Shown in pieces: positions 20,391 through 29,854 of a DNA stretch of 64,000 nt (position 1 is the stretch's first letter; each line of letters opens with the position of its first letter). The notes beneath the pieces were generated by a model. It was not told the DNA's origin. It did not search any database and saw nothing but the letters and a program-made list of their open reading frames with translations. The DNA is from an uncultured Colwellia sp. (lineage in GTDB: Bacteria > Pseudomonadota > Gammaproteobacteria > Enterobacterales > Alteromonadaceae). Where the stretch lies: contig CAJXUN010000011.1 of NCBI GenBank assembly GCA_913061475.1, forward strand, positions 30,521 through 94,520, written 5' to 3'. Position numbers and translations under genes: made by a program.

Positions 20391-21575
20391 TTACTCTTTA
20401 TTGTGATCGGTTTCTGACATCAAAGTTTTCATTAATAACACCGCGGCATTATTGGCAATAATTTTAATGCTATCTCGATTTGTTTCATCACCCATTTCAT
20501 AGGTTATGGCATGAACCTGATAATTATCGGCAAAATACTGTTTGGAAACACCATTATTAGGGCGGTTACCCGGCTTTTGTACGACATCAAAATTTGGCAT
20601 CGCTTTATCTAACGCACCCAGCCAATGCTTCACAAAGTAGCGACTTTCAACACCGTAATCAACCGGCATAGTATAAAAAACATCATGTTGGGTAGAATGA
20701 AAATCAATAGCAAATTTTATCTTTTGCCCACTAGCGACCAAGCTTTGTAGGTATTGATGAACTTGCTTAGTCTCAGGCTGTTTAAAAGTGATCCAGTCAC
20801 GATTCAAATCAACGCCATTGGCATTATGACGCCAATTGCCCATCGCAACACCATCTGGATTTAAATTAGGGATAATAAGTAGATTATATTTTTGTCGAAA
20901 ACTATCAGCAAATGGATTATTCGCTAATAAGGTTTCAACAAAAGGAAATAATGCCAGCGCACCCGTTACTTCTGGTGGGTGTAAGCGGCCTAAAATAACT
21001 AACCATTCTTTACTGTCGCTGTGACTTTCAATTTTATAAATTGGTCGCCCTAGTTGAGATATACCTAATTGTTGGTGTGAAATCTGGCTAGATTTTTGTA
21101 ATTTTTTTGCCCAGTCGATGTAATATTGATTACTAATAATTTCCTGACCAGCAATATATAATGGCTGTGTTGAAGCCTTAATTTTAAGTATTAGCTTCTT
21201 ATTACGGTATTGATGCGGATATACCGACCAAGTTTTCATATCTTGGCTAAATTTAGGTAAATAGCGATTATCTCGCTTCCCACTAATTTTAATATTAACC
21301 GTAATGTCTATTGGTGTATCTGCAACAACCTTAAATGCATACCAAGGACTAGGGTTGATGGGTGTGTTTTCTGGCTTAATAGTAATAACAAAATTATTGT
21401 TGCCCAAATTAATGCACTCATCCATGCGACTCGCTTCAAAGTCTGCCGTTAGTCTAACTGCACCGATATTACATGTTTGCGAATTATTACTTTTGTTAAC
21501 TACAGAAGTTTCAGCACACGACGCCAAAACCAATAGAGAAAATAACCATACGCAAATAGGTAGTAATTTTTTCAT
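20391..21575 (-). CDS. M14 family zinc carboxypeptidase (lipoprotein)
   Basis: Lipobox LVLASCAE; LGRLHPPEVTG (H..E), GVDLNRDW, AIDFHSTQHDVFY, AITYEMGDETNRD. Confidence 0.88.
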   Translation of the reverse strand: MKKLLPICVWLFSLLVLASCAETSVVNKSNNSQTCNIGAVRLTADFEASRMDECINLGNNNFVITIKPENTPINPSPWYAFKVVADTPIDITVNIKISGKRDNRYLPKFSQDMKTWSVYPHQYRNKKLILKIKASTQPLYIAGQEIISNQYYIDWAKKLQKSSQISHQQLGISQLGRPIYKIESHSDSKEWLVILGRLHPPEVTGALALFPFVETLLANNPFADSFRQKYNLLIIPNLNPDGVAMGNWRHNANGVDLNRDWITFKQPETKQVHQYLQSLVASGQKIKFAIDFHSTQHDVFYTMPVDYGVESRYFVKHWLGALDKAMPNFDVVQKPGNRPNNGVSKQYFADNYQVHAITYEMGDETNRDSIKIIANNAAVLLMKTLMSETDHNKE

Positions 21576-21599
21576 ATTAAATCTTCTAAATTTGAATAA

Positions 21600-21632
21600 G
21601 TTAAGTGTAAAAATAAAGCTCGGCCGTTAATC
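21600..21632 (-). terminator. Terminator or intra-operon attenuator downstream of TonB-dependent receptor
   Basis: GCTCGG...CCGAGC inverted repeat; minus strand followed by TTTATTTTTAC. Confidence 0.6.
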
Positions 21633-21675
21633 ACGCACCGAGCCATATTATATTATTGAAACCACGTGCTATGAA

Positions 21676-24522
21676 TTAGAAGTCTTTTCTTACACTCATG
21701 TAGAAGTAACGACCACGATTCGAATGCAAGGCACCGAAATAACCATGTGCTAATTCATCAGCCACTGGTGGCTCTTCGTCACCAATATTGCGTACGCCAA
21801 AACGAATTTTAGTGCCGTCTAATGCACTGTCATCGGCAAAACGGTAGTCTGCATAGACATTCACAGTAGTAAAGCTATCTACTGGCAACATAATCACGTC
21901 ATCGTTAACCGTTGCCGTAGTGCTAGTATCAACAATTTCGCTAACATAGTTGGCATTAATGCCTGCACCCCATTGTTGATAATCCCAATCAATCGATGCT
22001 CTAGCTCGCCATTCTGGACGACCATTTTGTTTAATTAAATCACCCGCACCTGCGACAGTTCTATCAGCTGGCACCGCTGGATTATTAGCAGCTTGTGCAG
22101 CGATAAGCTGTGCAGAAATAGGATCAGCATCTTGTTCAAATTTGCTTAATTTAGCAGCGTTAACCGTGAACTCCCATTCACCAAAGCTTGTTTCAAGATC
22201 ATAAATCAAACTAAAATCAACGCCTTCAATATTACGCTTATCTAAATTCAGATAGTCATTGTTTATTTGAATCACTTCATTGGTGTTGGCGTCACGAACT
22301 ACCGCACTATTGTTAGTACCTTGACTCCTTAACAGTGAATCATAAAGCAAATGCGATGAACCGGGTAAAATGCCCACTAAGTCTTTTTGCTTAATCTTCC
22401 ACGTATCTATCGTAAAAGTAAGGTTTTCAAGTGGCTCAAATATCAAACCAAATGAGGTGTTTTCGTCGTCTTCTGGTTTTAGGTCTGTGGTACCACTTCT
22501 GATATCGACAATACCGTAAGTTGAATCAAGTACTGGATCATACAAACTATTAGAACGTGGCACACCTTCTGCGGACACTTGTGGTAAACCAGGAGCACGG
22601 AAGCCGCCAGCATATGACGCTCTAAAACTGATCCATTCTGCTGCTTGCCAAAATAACGCAACTTTAGGCTTTAATGCACTACCCACATCAGAGAAGTTTT
22701 CATACCGACCAGCAACTTGTAATTCAACATAATGAGAGCCTGAGTCGACCAAGGGCACCAAGAACTCGGCATATGCTGACGACACATTACGCGACGCCTT
22801 TGAATCAGGTGTTGGGCTACTACCTAAAACATCGCTGCCAGATAATTCAACACCCGTGATTTGATCAACAAAGGGGATACTGCCATCAAGTAACGGGTCT
22901 CTGTTATCTTCAAAGGTTTCTCTTCTAAACTCTACACCCATAGCAAGCCCAACATCCCCCGCGGGCACGCTCCAAAGCGCACCATTGCTGACCTTAAAAT
23001 CAACTGAGGCCAAACTTGTTTTTGAGTCTCGATTAACATTAACCATAAATTGGTCAATAACACTTTGTGGATTTAACGTTGTGTCACCACTATTTGGATT
23101 ATTAACATCACCACCCGTAAAGATGTTATACGCTAACGTTGGATCAGTGCTATTAATGGATGCTTGAAACTTGCTCGCTTGAATACGGTTGGCTGAATCA
23201 TTGGTTTCAGCTTCAGTGTAAAATGCCGCTGTTTCCCAATCCCAATCGTTATATGAACCTTTCAAACCACCTAGTACTCGGTAGCTAGTATCGTCAACTT
23301 CAACATTCCGAGGTCCGGTATCAATCGCTCGGTAGCTTCGTAATAAAACTTCTTCGCCAAATGGATTATGGGCAGCGTCAGCAGAAATAAGGAAACGTTG
23401 TGCGGTTAGGTTATGGGTTTGTTCACGAGTACGTTCAGCTTTTGCACTGTAATATGTTACTTCTGAAAAGAAGTCTAAATCACTGTTTATTTCATGGGTA
23501 AAATAAGTATATAAGTTTAAGCGATTAACATCAGAAACCAGTGAACGAGTAGTACCGCGGTCGAAGCGTAAATCGCGAGGAAAACTACCACTGTCGGCAC
23601 AAACGCTTCCCGCTAAATCAACCACACAACCAGAGTCGCTGTCAGGTTGGATATGGAATCGACCTAAAGCATCTGATTGGAAATCACCCCAAGGTGTTGC
23701 TGTAGAACGGTTATCTAATTGGGTATCGCCAATGAATTCTTCTGGTAAGCCAGAAAATTCACGTAAATCATGACTAGCTGAATATGGTCGTTCGCTTGCC
23801 ATCATGCCGTTACGGTCATAATAGCTAAAAGAAGCGGTTAAATGTGAGCGGCCTTCATTTAAATCAAAACCAGTTAAATAGCTAAAGGTGGTTTCATCAA
23901 GCGATGTACCTTCTGAACCACCATAAGATAACCTAACTTGGTTGCCTTCGTAATCATCTTTTAATTGGTAATTTACCACACCAGCTACGGCATCAGAGCC
24001 ATAAATAGCAGCCGCGCCATCACGTAAAACTTGTAACGAACGCAAACCCGAAACCGGTAAGGTATTGGAATTTGAGGTCGATACCGGTACGAAGTTTTCT
24101 GACTGCGTACCTGGGTGTGTGACTAGCCTACGACCATTTAAGAGTGTCAAGGTATTACCCGAGCCAACACCACGTAAGTTAATAGATGCAACGTCACCAC
24201 GAGCGTCATTTACCCCACCATTACCTGTAGCCCCGCCAAAGTTAACCGCTCCAATTTGAGGAATTGAACGTAATAATTCGTCACCGGACATCGCAGCGGT
24301 ATTCTCGATATCTTTTTCGGTTAAAGCAGTAACAGGTAAAGCACCAATATCTGAAGCACGCTTAATATTGGAGCCAATAATACTTATACGCTCAATTTCT
24401 GCTACCTTGGCTGCTTCTTCAGCATTGGCTTGTTGAATAAAAGTTGTTTGGGCTGTTAAGGCTGTTATTACACATAGACTTAGATGCTTCAGTTTATGTC
24501 TGTTTTTAGTTATTTCTTTCAT
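21676..24522 (-). CDS. TonB-dependent receptor
   Basis: Signal peptide, plug motifs (ERISIIGSNIKRA, VLRDGAAAIYGSDAVAGVVNYQLK), C-terminal aromatic beta-barrel end YFYMSVRKDF. Confidence 0.95.
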   Translation of the reverse strand: MKEITKNRHKLKHLSLCVITALTAQTTFIQQANAEEAAKVAEIERISIIGSNIKRASDIGALPVTALTEKDIENTAAMSGDELLRSIPQIGAVNFGGATGNGGVNDARGDVASINLRGVGSGNTLTLLNGRRLVTHPGTQSENFVPVSTSNSNTLPVSGLRSLQVLRDGAAAIYGSDAVAGVVNYQLKDDYEGNQVRLSYGGSEGTSLDETTFSYLTGFDLNEGRSHLTASFSYYDRNGMMASERPYSASHDLREFSGLPEEFIGDTQLDNRSTATPWGDFQSDALGRFHIQPDSDSGCVVDLAGSVCADSGSFPRDLRFDRGTTRSLVSDVNRLNLYTYFTHEINSDLDFFSEVTYYSAKAERTREQTHNLTAQRFLISADAAHNPFGEEVLLRSYRAIDTGPRNVEVDDTSYRVLGGLKGSYNDWDWETAAFYTEAETNDSANRIQASKFQASINSTDPTLAYNIFTGGDVNNPNSGDTTLNPQSVIDQFMVNVNRDSKTSLASVDFKVSNGALWSVPAGDVGLAMGVEFRRETFEDNRDPLLDGSIPFVDQITGVELSGSDVLGSSPTPDSKASRNVSSAYAEFLVPLVDSGSHYVELQVAGRYENFSDVGSALKPKVALFWQAAEWISFRASYAGGFRAPGLPQVSAEGVPRSNSLYDPVLDSTYGIVDIRSGTTDLKPEDDENTSFGLIFEPLENLTFTIDTWKIKQKDLVGILPGSSHLLYDSLLRSQGTNNSAVVRDANTNEVIQINNDYLNLDKRNIEGVDFSLIYDLETSFGEWEFTVNAAKLSKFEQDADPISAQLIAAQAANNPAVPADRTVAGAGDLIKQNGRPEWRARASIDWDYQQWGAGINANYVSEIVDTSTTATVNDDVIMLPVDSFTTVNVYADYRFADDSALDGTKIRFGVRNIGDEEPPVADELAHGYFGALHSNRGRYFYMSVRKDF

Positions 24523-24649
24523 CACTCTCACCGTCATAAGTTGCATTTATTATGTTGTGTTGCCGAATATATTTTTATTCGATCTTGGTTTCTAGATTCA
24601 CCATGCCCAATTATGAAAAGCAATACTATTGACACTTCGTTTACACCCC

Positions 24650-24664
24650 ATAACCTAAAGTTAT
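24650..24664. promoter_or_regulatory. Candidate LysR operator (site 1)
   Basis: ATAACCTAAAGTTAT (ATAAC-N5-GTTAT); the same pattern recurs upstream of dgcN. Confidence 0.45.
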
Positions 24665-24878
24665 AGCAAAGTTACACATTCAGCTAATAGTTTGAATTTT
24701 CCATTAAAATAGCTTGACTACTTTTGTCGATGATTTACTCCTTATTAGCTACAGCCTTTGGTTATGACATGCAAAAGTTTTTGAACTGCTGTTCTATTGA
24801 TTAGCTCTTTACAATCAAATATAGCTTCATGGGCAAATAACGACTAAAGATGCCACATCAAAAAGGTAAAATGCTGAT

Positions 24879-26093
24879 ATGAATATTGAAATTTCGACTT
24901 CAGAAACACTATTAATAGCTTTGCTCATACTTTTTACGGGCTATTATCTCAACAGTAAAATTGCGGTACTAAAAAATAACAACATTCCTGAGCCAGTGGT
25001 AGGTGGTATTGCCTTCTCTATTATTGCCGCCATTGCTCACCTTTATTTTGATATTAATTTTCAATTTAATATGGCATTTAAAAACCCATTAATGACAGTA
25101 TTTTTCACTACGGTCGGTCTAGGTGCTAGCTTTAGTTTATTAATCAAAGGCGGTCCAAAAGTGGCACTTTTTCTAGGTGTTGCTACCTTATATTTACTGG
25201 TACAAAATGCTGTTGGTGTGTCGATTGCAGTTGCTAGCGGCATGGAACCGTTAATGGGCTTAATTGGAGGATCGGTGACACTTTCTGGAGGTCACGGCAA
25301 CGGCGCAACATACGCAGATCTATTTATTAATCAATACGGTATGCATAGTAGTGTTTTTGAATTGGCGATGGCGGCTGCAACACTAGGTCTTATTCTTGGC
25401 GGTTTAGCTGGTGGGCCAGTCAGTAAACGTTTAATTAAAAAATACAACTTAACAGCTGATACTTCCTATCACGAAGATCTCGACGATACGATAACCTTTG
25501 ATCCCGAAGATCATGATTTAGTCACGCCTCGAAAAATGATGGAAACCTTATTTGTGATTTTACTATGCATGTATTTAGGCCGCATCGGTTATGATGCACT
25601 CAACGCGATTGATGTGATCTTACCAGCATTTTTAATCCCATTATTGTTTGGCGTGGTCATTACAAACCTAGCTGAATTTACTAAAGTATATAAGGTTAGT
25701 CGAGCTTGTATCGATCTTTGGGGAACGATGGCACTATCCATCTTTCTTGCGATGGCATTAATGTCGTTAAAAATATGGGAATTGGTCAGCTTAGCCGGGC
25801 CAATGATATTTATGATTTTGGTACAAGCAGTACTACTGATGCTTTTCGCCTACTTTATTACCTTTAGAGTCATGGGTAAAAATTATAATGCGGCCATCAT
25901 GGCTGGCGGCCATTGCGGTTTTGGCCTTGGAGCCACACCAACCGCTGTCGCTAATATGGAATCATTAGTCTCACGCCATGGACCGTCGCCACAAGCTTTT
26001 TTAGTGGTACCATTAGTCGGTGCATTTTTTATTGATATCACCAATGCTTTGATTATACAGTTATATTTAAGCTTGCCATTTGTCACTGGCTAA
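24879..26093 (+). CDS. gltS: Sodium/glutamate symporter (GltS family)
   Basis: NNNIPEPVVGGIAFS, GGSVTLSGGHGNGATYADLF, GGHCGFGLGATPTAVANM. Confidence 0.92.
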   Translation: MNIEISTSETLLIALLILFTGYYLNSKIAVLKNNNIPEPVVGGIAFSIIAAIAHLYFDINFQFNMAFKNPLMTVFFTTVGLGASFSLLIKGGPKVALFLGVATLYLLVQNAVGVSIAVASGMEPLMGLIGGSVTLSGGHGNGATYADLFINQYGMHSSVFELAMAAATLGLILGGLAGGPVSKRLIKKYNLTADTSYHEDLDDTITFDPEDHDLVTPRKMMETLFVILLCMYLGRIGYDALNAIDVILPAFLIPLLFGVVITNLAEFTKVYKVSRACIDLWGTMALSIFLAMALMSLKIWELVSLAGPMIFMILVQAVLLMLFAYFITFRVMGKNYNAAIMAGGHCGFGLGATPTAVANMESLVSRHGPSPQAFLVVPLVGAFFIDITNALIIQLYLSLPFVTG

Positions 26094-26132
26094 ATACTTC
26101 ACTTAGCCGAATAACGTTATCGAGGACCTTGA

Positions 26133-27017
26133 ATGCGCTTACGACACATTGAAATTTTTCACGCGATTTATACCACGGGTTCGATTACCAATGCGGCTAA
26201 AATACTGCATGTCTCACAACCCTCTGTCAGCAAAGTTCTATCACATGCCGAACTACAGCTCGGCTTTAATCTTTTCGAGCGGGTTAAAGGTCGACTCATC
26301 CCAACAGATGAAGCGGAAATGCTCTTTGATGAAGTTGACAAAATTTACCAACAGATGCGCTCGATAAAAAATACCGCACAGAACATTAAAAAATCAGAAT
26401 TTGGCAGCATGAGTTTAGGAGTTACACCAGCACTGGGGTTTGACGCCCTGCCAAATGTTATTGCCAATTACCATCAAGACTACCCCAATGTTACCTTTGA
26501 TATTCAAACTATCCATAATGATGCTGTTACGCAGTCATTGCTCGAGCATAAGTGTGATTTAGCGATTTTATTTTCACCACCCAACATGCCAGGTATCACC
26601 ACCATCCCATTGGCCATGTCGGAACTAGTGATTGTTTACCCTAAAGACAAATTTCCACATTGCCCAGATAAACTGACCTTAACACAAGTCTGCGATTTGG
26701 AGTTTATCGACATTAGTGACAGTGGCCCCTTAGCTGACATGCTTTGGGCGCGTGTGATGGAGGAAGCCATTGACTTTAAATCATCGATTAAAGTACAGAC
26801 CTATTTTATTGCCGCTAGATTGGTGGCGCGTGGTTTAGGTGTTTGTGTTGTAGACCGCTATACTGCAGAAGGCAATTTATCTGATAATGTTGCCATTGCT
26901 TCTTTCGAACCCGCTTTAACTTTTAGCATCAATGCTGTGCACTTAGAAAACCGAACTAAATCTAAAGTTATCGATGAATTTATTCCTTATTTAAGACAAG
27001 GAATTTCAAGTAGTTAA
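26133..27017 (+). CDS. LysR family transcriptional regulator
   Basis: N-terminal HTH MRLRHIEIFHAIYTTGSITNAAKILHVSQPSVSKVLSHAELQLGFNLFER. Confidence 0.93.
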   Translation: MRLRHIEIFHAIYTTGSITNAAKILHVSQPSVSKVLSHAELQLGFNLFERVKGRLIPTDEAEMLFDEVDKIYQQMRSIKNTAQNIKKSEFGSMSLGVTPALGFDALPNVIANYHQDYPNVTFDIQTIHNDAVTQSLLEHKCDLAILFSPPNMPGITTIPLAMSELVIVYPKDKFPHCPDKLTLTQVCDLEFIDISDSGPLADMLWARVMEEAIDFKSSIKVQTYFIAARLVARGLGVCVVDRYTAEGNLSDNVAIASFEPALTFSINAVHLENRTKSKVIDEFIPYLRQGISSS

Positions 27018-27024
27018 ACATCAT

Positions 27025-27041
27025 CATAACCCTAGGTTATG
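27025..27041. promoter_or_regulatory. Candidate LysR operator (site 2)
   Basis: CATAACCCTAGGTTATG, 7-bp perfect arms around a 3-nt centre, upstream of dgcN. Confidence 0.5.
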
Positions 27042-27138
27042 ACCGATAAAAGCCTTCCCACTTTCAATGCATAGCCACTAAGATAAGCTCGATGTAACAA
27101 ACATAGTTAAATCAGCTTTTAATTTTAGGAACATCATC

Positions 27139-28137
27139 ATGCATATCGTTTCTCCTTATCTGTTATTTATCGGTGACGCCACCGACCAACTTTCAATAAA
27201 AATGGCACGTGGTGCAGCTGATTGGCGTCCAGAGCTTTGTATTGGTGAATTCAGTGTCAGTGGCTGTACAGTGACTACTGGCATTGAAAAAATGACCATT
27301 GAACAGGCAGCAGTGAGAGGCGCTAAATCATTTATTCTTGGTTTTGCTAATAGCGGGGGCGTGTTAGAAAAAAGGTGGCTGCCTTATATTTTAAACGCGA
27401 TGGAGCACGGCATGGATATTGTTTCTGGCCTGCACGACAAACTCACTGACTTTCCTGAGTTGGTTGAAAAAGCTCAACAATGCCAACAACAACTGCTTGA
27501 TATTCGCCATCCAAAAGCAGAATTTGTGACCGGCACCGGAGTGAAACGTTCAGGTAAACGCTTACTTACCGTCGGCACTGACTGTTCAGTAGGAAAAATG
27601 TATAGCTCACTTAGTCTCGAGAAGTCGATGAAAAAGTTAAACTTTGATGTCGATTTTCGCGCCACAGGCCAATGTGGCATTTTAATCGCCGGCCAAGGTG
27701 TTGCGATTGATTGTGTTATCTCAGATTTTTTATCTGGTGCTACTGAATCACTTTCACCCAACAATCATCCAGAGCATTGGGATATTATTGAAGGACAAGG
27801 CTCATTATCTCATCCCGCTTTTGCTGGGGTCAGCCTTGGCTTATTGCATGGTTCACAACCCGATGCCTTGGTTATATGTCACGATTTAAACCGAACACAT
27901 ATGCGTGGCCTACCTAGCAGCCAATTCCCCAGTATTGCCACGACCATCAGCTTAAACTTGCAAGCCGCAAGGCTCACCAATCCCGATGTAAAAGTGGTTG
28001 GTATTACGGTGAATACCTCTAGTGTTAGCATTGAAGAGGGCAAACGTATTTGTCAGCAATTAAGCGAAGAATTTTCATTACCTTGTGTTGACCCTTTACG
28101 CGACGGCACTGATAACATAATAAAAACCTTGGCATAA
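27139..28137 (+). CDS. dgcN: DUF1611 family protein, probable D-glutamate N-acetyltransferase DgcN
   Basis: DUF1611-like P-loop VGTDCSVGKMYSSLSLE; directly upstream of a dipeptide-epimerase-family gene, the known dgcN-dgcA arrangement. Confidence 0.8.
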   Translation: MHIVSPYLLFIGDATDQLSIKMARGAADWRPELCIGEFSVSGCTVTTGIEKMTIEQAAVRGAKSFILGFANSGGVLEKRWLPYILNAMEHGMDIVSGLHDKLTDFPELVEKAQQCQQQLLDIRHPKAEFVTGTGVKRSGKRLLTVGTDCSVGKMYSSLSLEKSMKKLNFDVDFRATGQCGILIAGQGVAIDCVISDFLSGATESLSPNNHPEHWDIIEGQGSLSHPAFAGVSLGLLHGSQPDALVICHDLNRTHMRGLPSSQFPSIATTISLNLQAARLTNPDVKVVGITVNTSSVSIEEGKRICQQLSEEFSLPCVDPLRDGTDNIIKTLA

Positions 28138-28150
28138 GTGGCGACACAAC

Positions 28151-29212
28151 ATGGCTATTGAACAAAGTACTCAAACCTATAATGTGAAAAATGCGACTAA
28201 ACCAAGTAATTTAGTCATTAAAGTGGTAAAAGAGCAGTTTTCATTGCAACATGTTTTTCGCATTGCCCGTGGCGCAAAAACCCAAGCAGATGTCGTTGTG
28301 GTAACCATTAGCGATAATCATAATACTGGCTGGTCAGAAGCGGTGCCTTATGCGCGTTACCAAGAATCGCTTGATAGCGTAATAGAGCAAATAAACACTC
28401 TGTCACAATCAACACTTAACAGCGAAAATATTACTGGCCTTATTGCCTCATTACCTTCTGGCGCAGCACGTAACGCCTTAGATTGTGCTTGGTGGGATTT
28501 ACAAGCAAAGCAAAACAAAACAACAGTTGCAGCATTATTTGCGTTAGCGCCAGCACTGCCTTGTGTAACAGCGCAAACCTTAAGTATAGATAGTCCCGAA
28601 GCTATGGCTAAAGCAGTTTTGGCATTAAATAACCCACCATTAGTTAAAGTAAAACTCGATAATCAAGATATCGTAGAAAAAATGACTGCTATTGCTCAAG
28701 CCGCTCCAAACAGCAAGTTTATTGTTGATGCTAATGAAGCCTGGACTATTGATGATTTACGTCATTGTTGTCTGCAATTAAAAGACCTTAATGTGGTATT
28801 GATTGAACAGCCTTTACCTGCAGGAGAAGATCAAGATCTCATTAATTTTTCTTCACCCATTCCGCTATGTGCCGATGAGTCGTGCCATACACGTGCAGAA
28901 CTGAAATATTTAAAAAATCGTTATCAAGTGGTGAATATAAAACTCGATAAAACTGGCGGCTTAACCGAAGCAGTATTATTGGCTCAAGAAGCGAAAAATC
29001 AAGGTTTTGAGTTAATGCTAGGCTGCATGGTTGGCAGCTCACTAGCGATGGCGCCATTAGCATTATTGGTTAACGAAGCAAAGTTTGTAGATTTAGACGG
29101 GCCACTTTTAATTAGTGCCGACAGAGAGGATGGTTTTGAATTTAACCAAGGGCTGATGCAGCCACTTTCAGGTAAACTTTGGGGAGGAAATCGTAATCAT
29201 ACTAATGCGTAG
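28151..29212 (+). CDS. dgcA: Enolase-superfamily epimerase, probable N-acetyl-D-glutamate racemase DgcA
   Basis: VKVKLDN..., FIVDANEAWT, IEQPLPAG, CADESCHTR, NIKLDKTGGLTEA, MLGCMVGSS motifs; pairs with DUF1611. Confidence 0.8.
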   Translation: MAIEQSTQTYNVKNATKPSNLVIKVVKEQFSLQHVFRIARGAKTQADVVVVTISDNHNTGWSEAVPYARYQESLDSVIEQINTLSQSTLNSENITGLIASLPSGAARNALDCAWWDLQAKQNKTTVAALFALAPALPCVTAQTLSIDSPEAMAKAVLALNNPPLVKVKLDNQDIVEKMTAIAQAAPNSKFIVDANEAWTIDDLRHCCLQLKDLNVVLIEQPLPAGEDQDLINFSSPIPLCADESCHTRAELKYLKNRYQVVNIKLDKTGGLTEAVLLAQEAKNQGFELMLGCMVGSSLAMAPLALLVNEAKFVDLDGPLLISADREDGFEFNQGLMQPLSGKLWGGNRNHTNA

Positions 29213-29260
29213 CGATAATGAGTGCCTCTAGTTTCCCTTTGACATGCATGATTCAATGTC

Positions 29261-29292
29261 AGCCCTGATCACAGGGCTTTTTTATTTTAGCG
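29261..29292 (+). terminator. Rho-independent terminator downstream of dgcA
   Basis: AGCCCTG atca CAGGGCT TTTTTATTTT. Confidence 0.85.
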
Positions 29293-29367
29293 ATTGAGCA
29301 GCTGATAAGTTCCACCAAAATAATTTTTTGTTACTCCATATGAATACATTTTCAAAAGCTGTAGTGA

Positions 29368-29832
29368 TTAGCGTTTTACATCCAAATGCGCAACAATACT
29401 GGCCATAGTTGCCTCGATATGATTTACATCAGTGGGAATAACTAAAATTGTACTATCACTTGCCATACAAGCAAGTACCCCCGACTGTTCACCCATACTT
29501 TCAATCATTTTAGAGATCAACGTAGCCGCACCAATAACGGTCTTAATAATAATTTGCACCTGATTATGCTTAATATCCAACACCACTGAATCTATCGCTT
29601 GTTGACCATACGGAATATATTGTTTTTCAGGTAGCCGATAAACGGCATCATTATTATGATTTCTAATTTTTATCGCGCCGACTTTATGCAACAACCGAGA
29701 CACGCGTGTTTGTGTGACATTTTCAAAGCCTCGCAAAGATAAAGCCCGAGCAAGCTGCAACTGAGAACCAAAACGCTGGTCTTGCAGCAATGTTTTAAAC
29801 GTGTCGAGTAACTCTGGCTCAGCAATTTTCAT
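29368..29832 (-). CDS. ArgR family transcriptional regulator
   Basis: N-terminal winged helix (SRLLHKVGAIKIRN) and C-terminal GVLACMASDSTILVIP oligomerisation region. Confidence 0.85.
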   Translation of the reverse strand: MKIAEPELLDTFKTLLQDQRFGSQLQLARALSLRGFENVTQTRVSRLLHKVGAIKIRNHNNDAVYRLPEKQYIPYGQQAIDSVVLDIKHNQVQIIIKTVIGAATLISKMIESMGEQSGVLACMASDSTILVIPTDVNHIEATMASIVAHLDVKR

Positions 29833-29854
29833 GCTATTTTATTTCCTATGCTTG

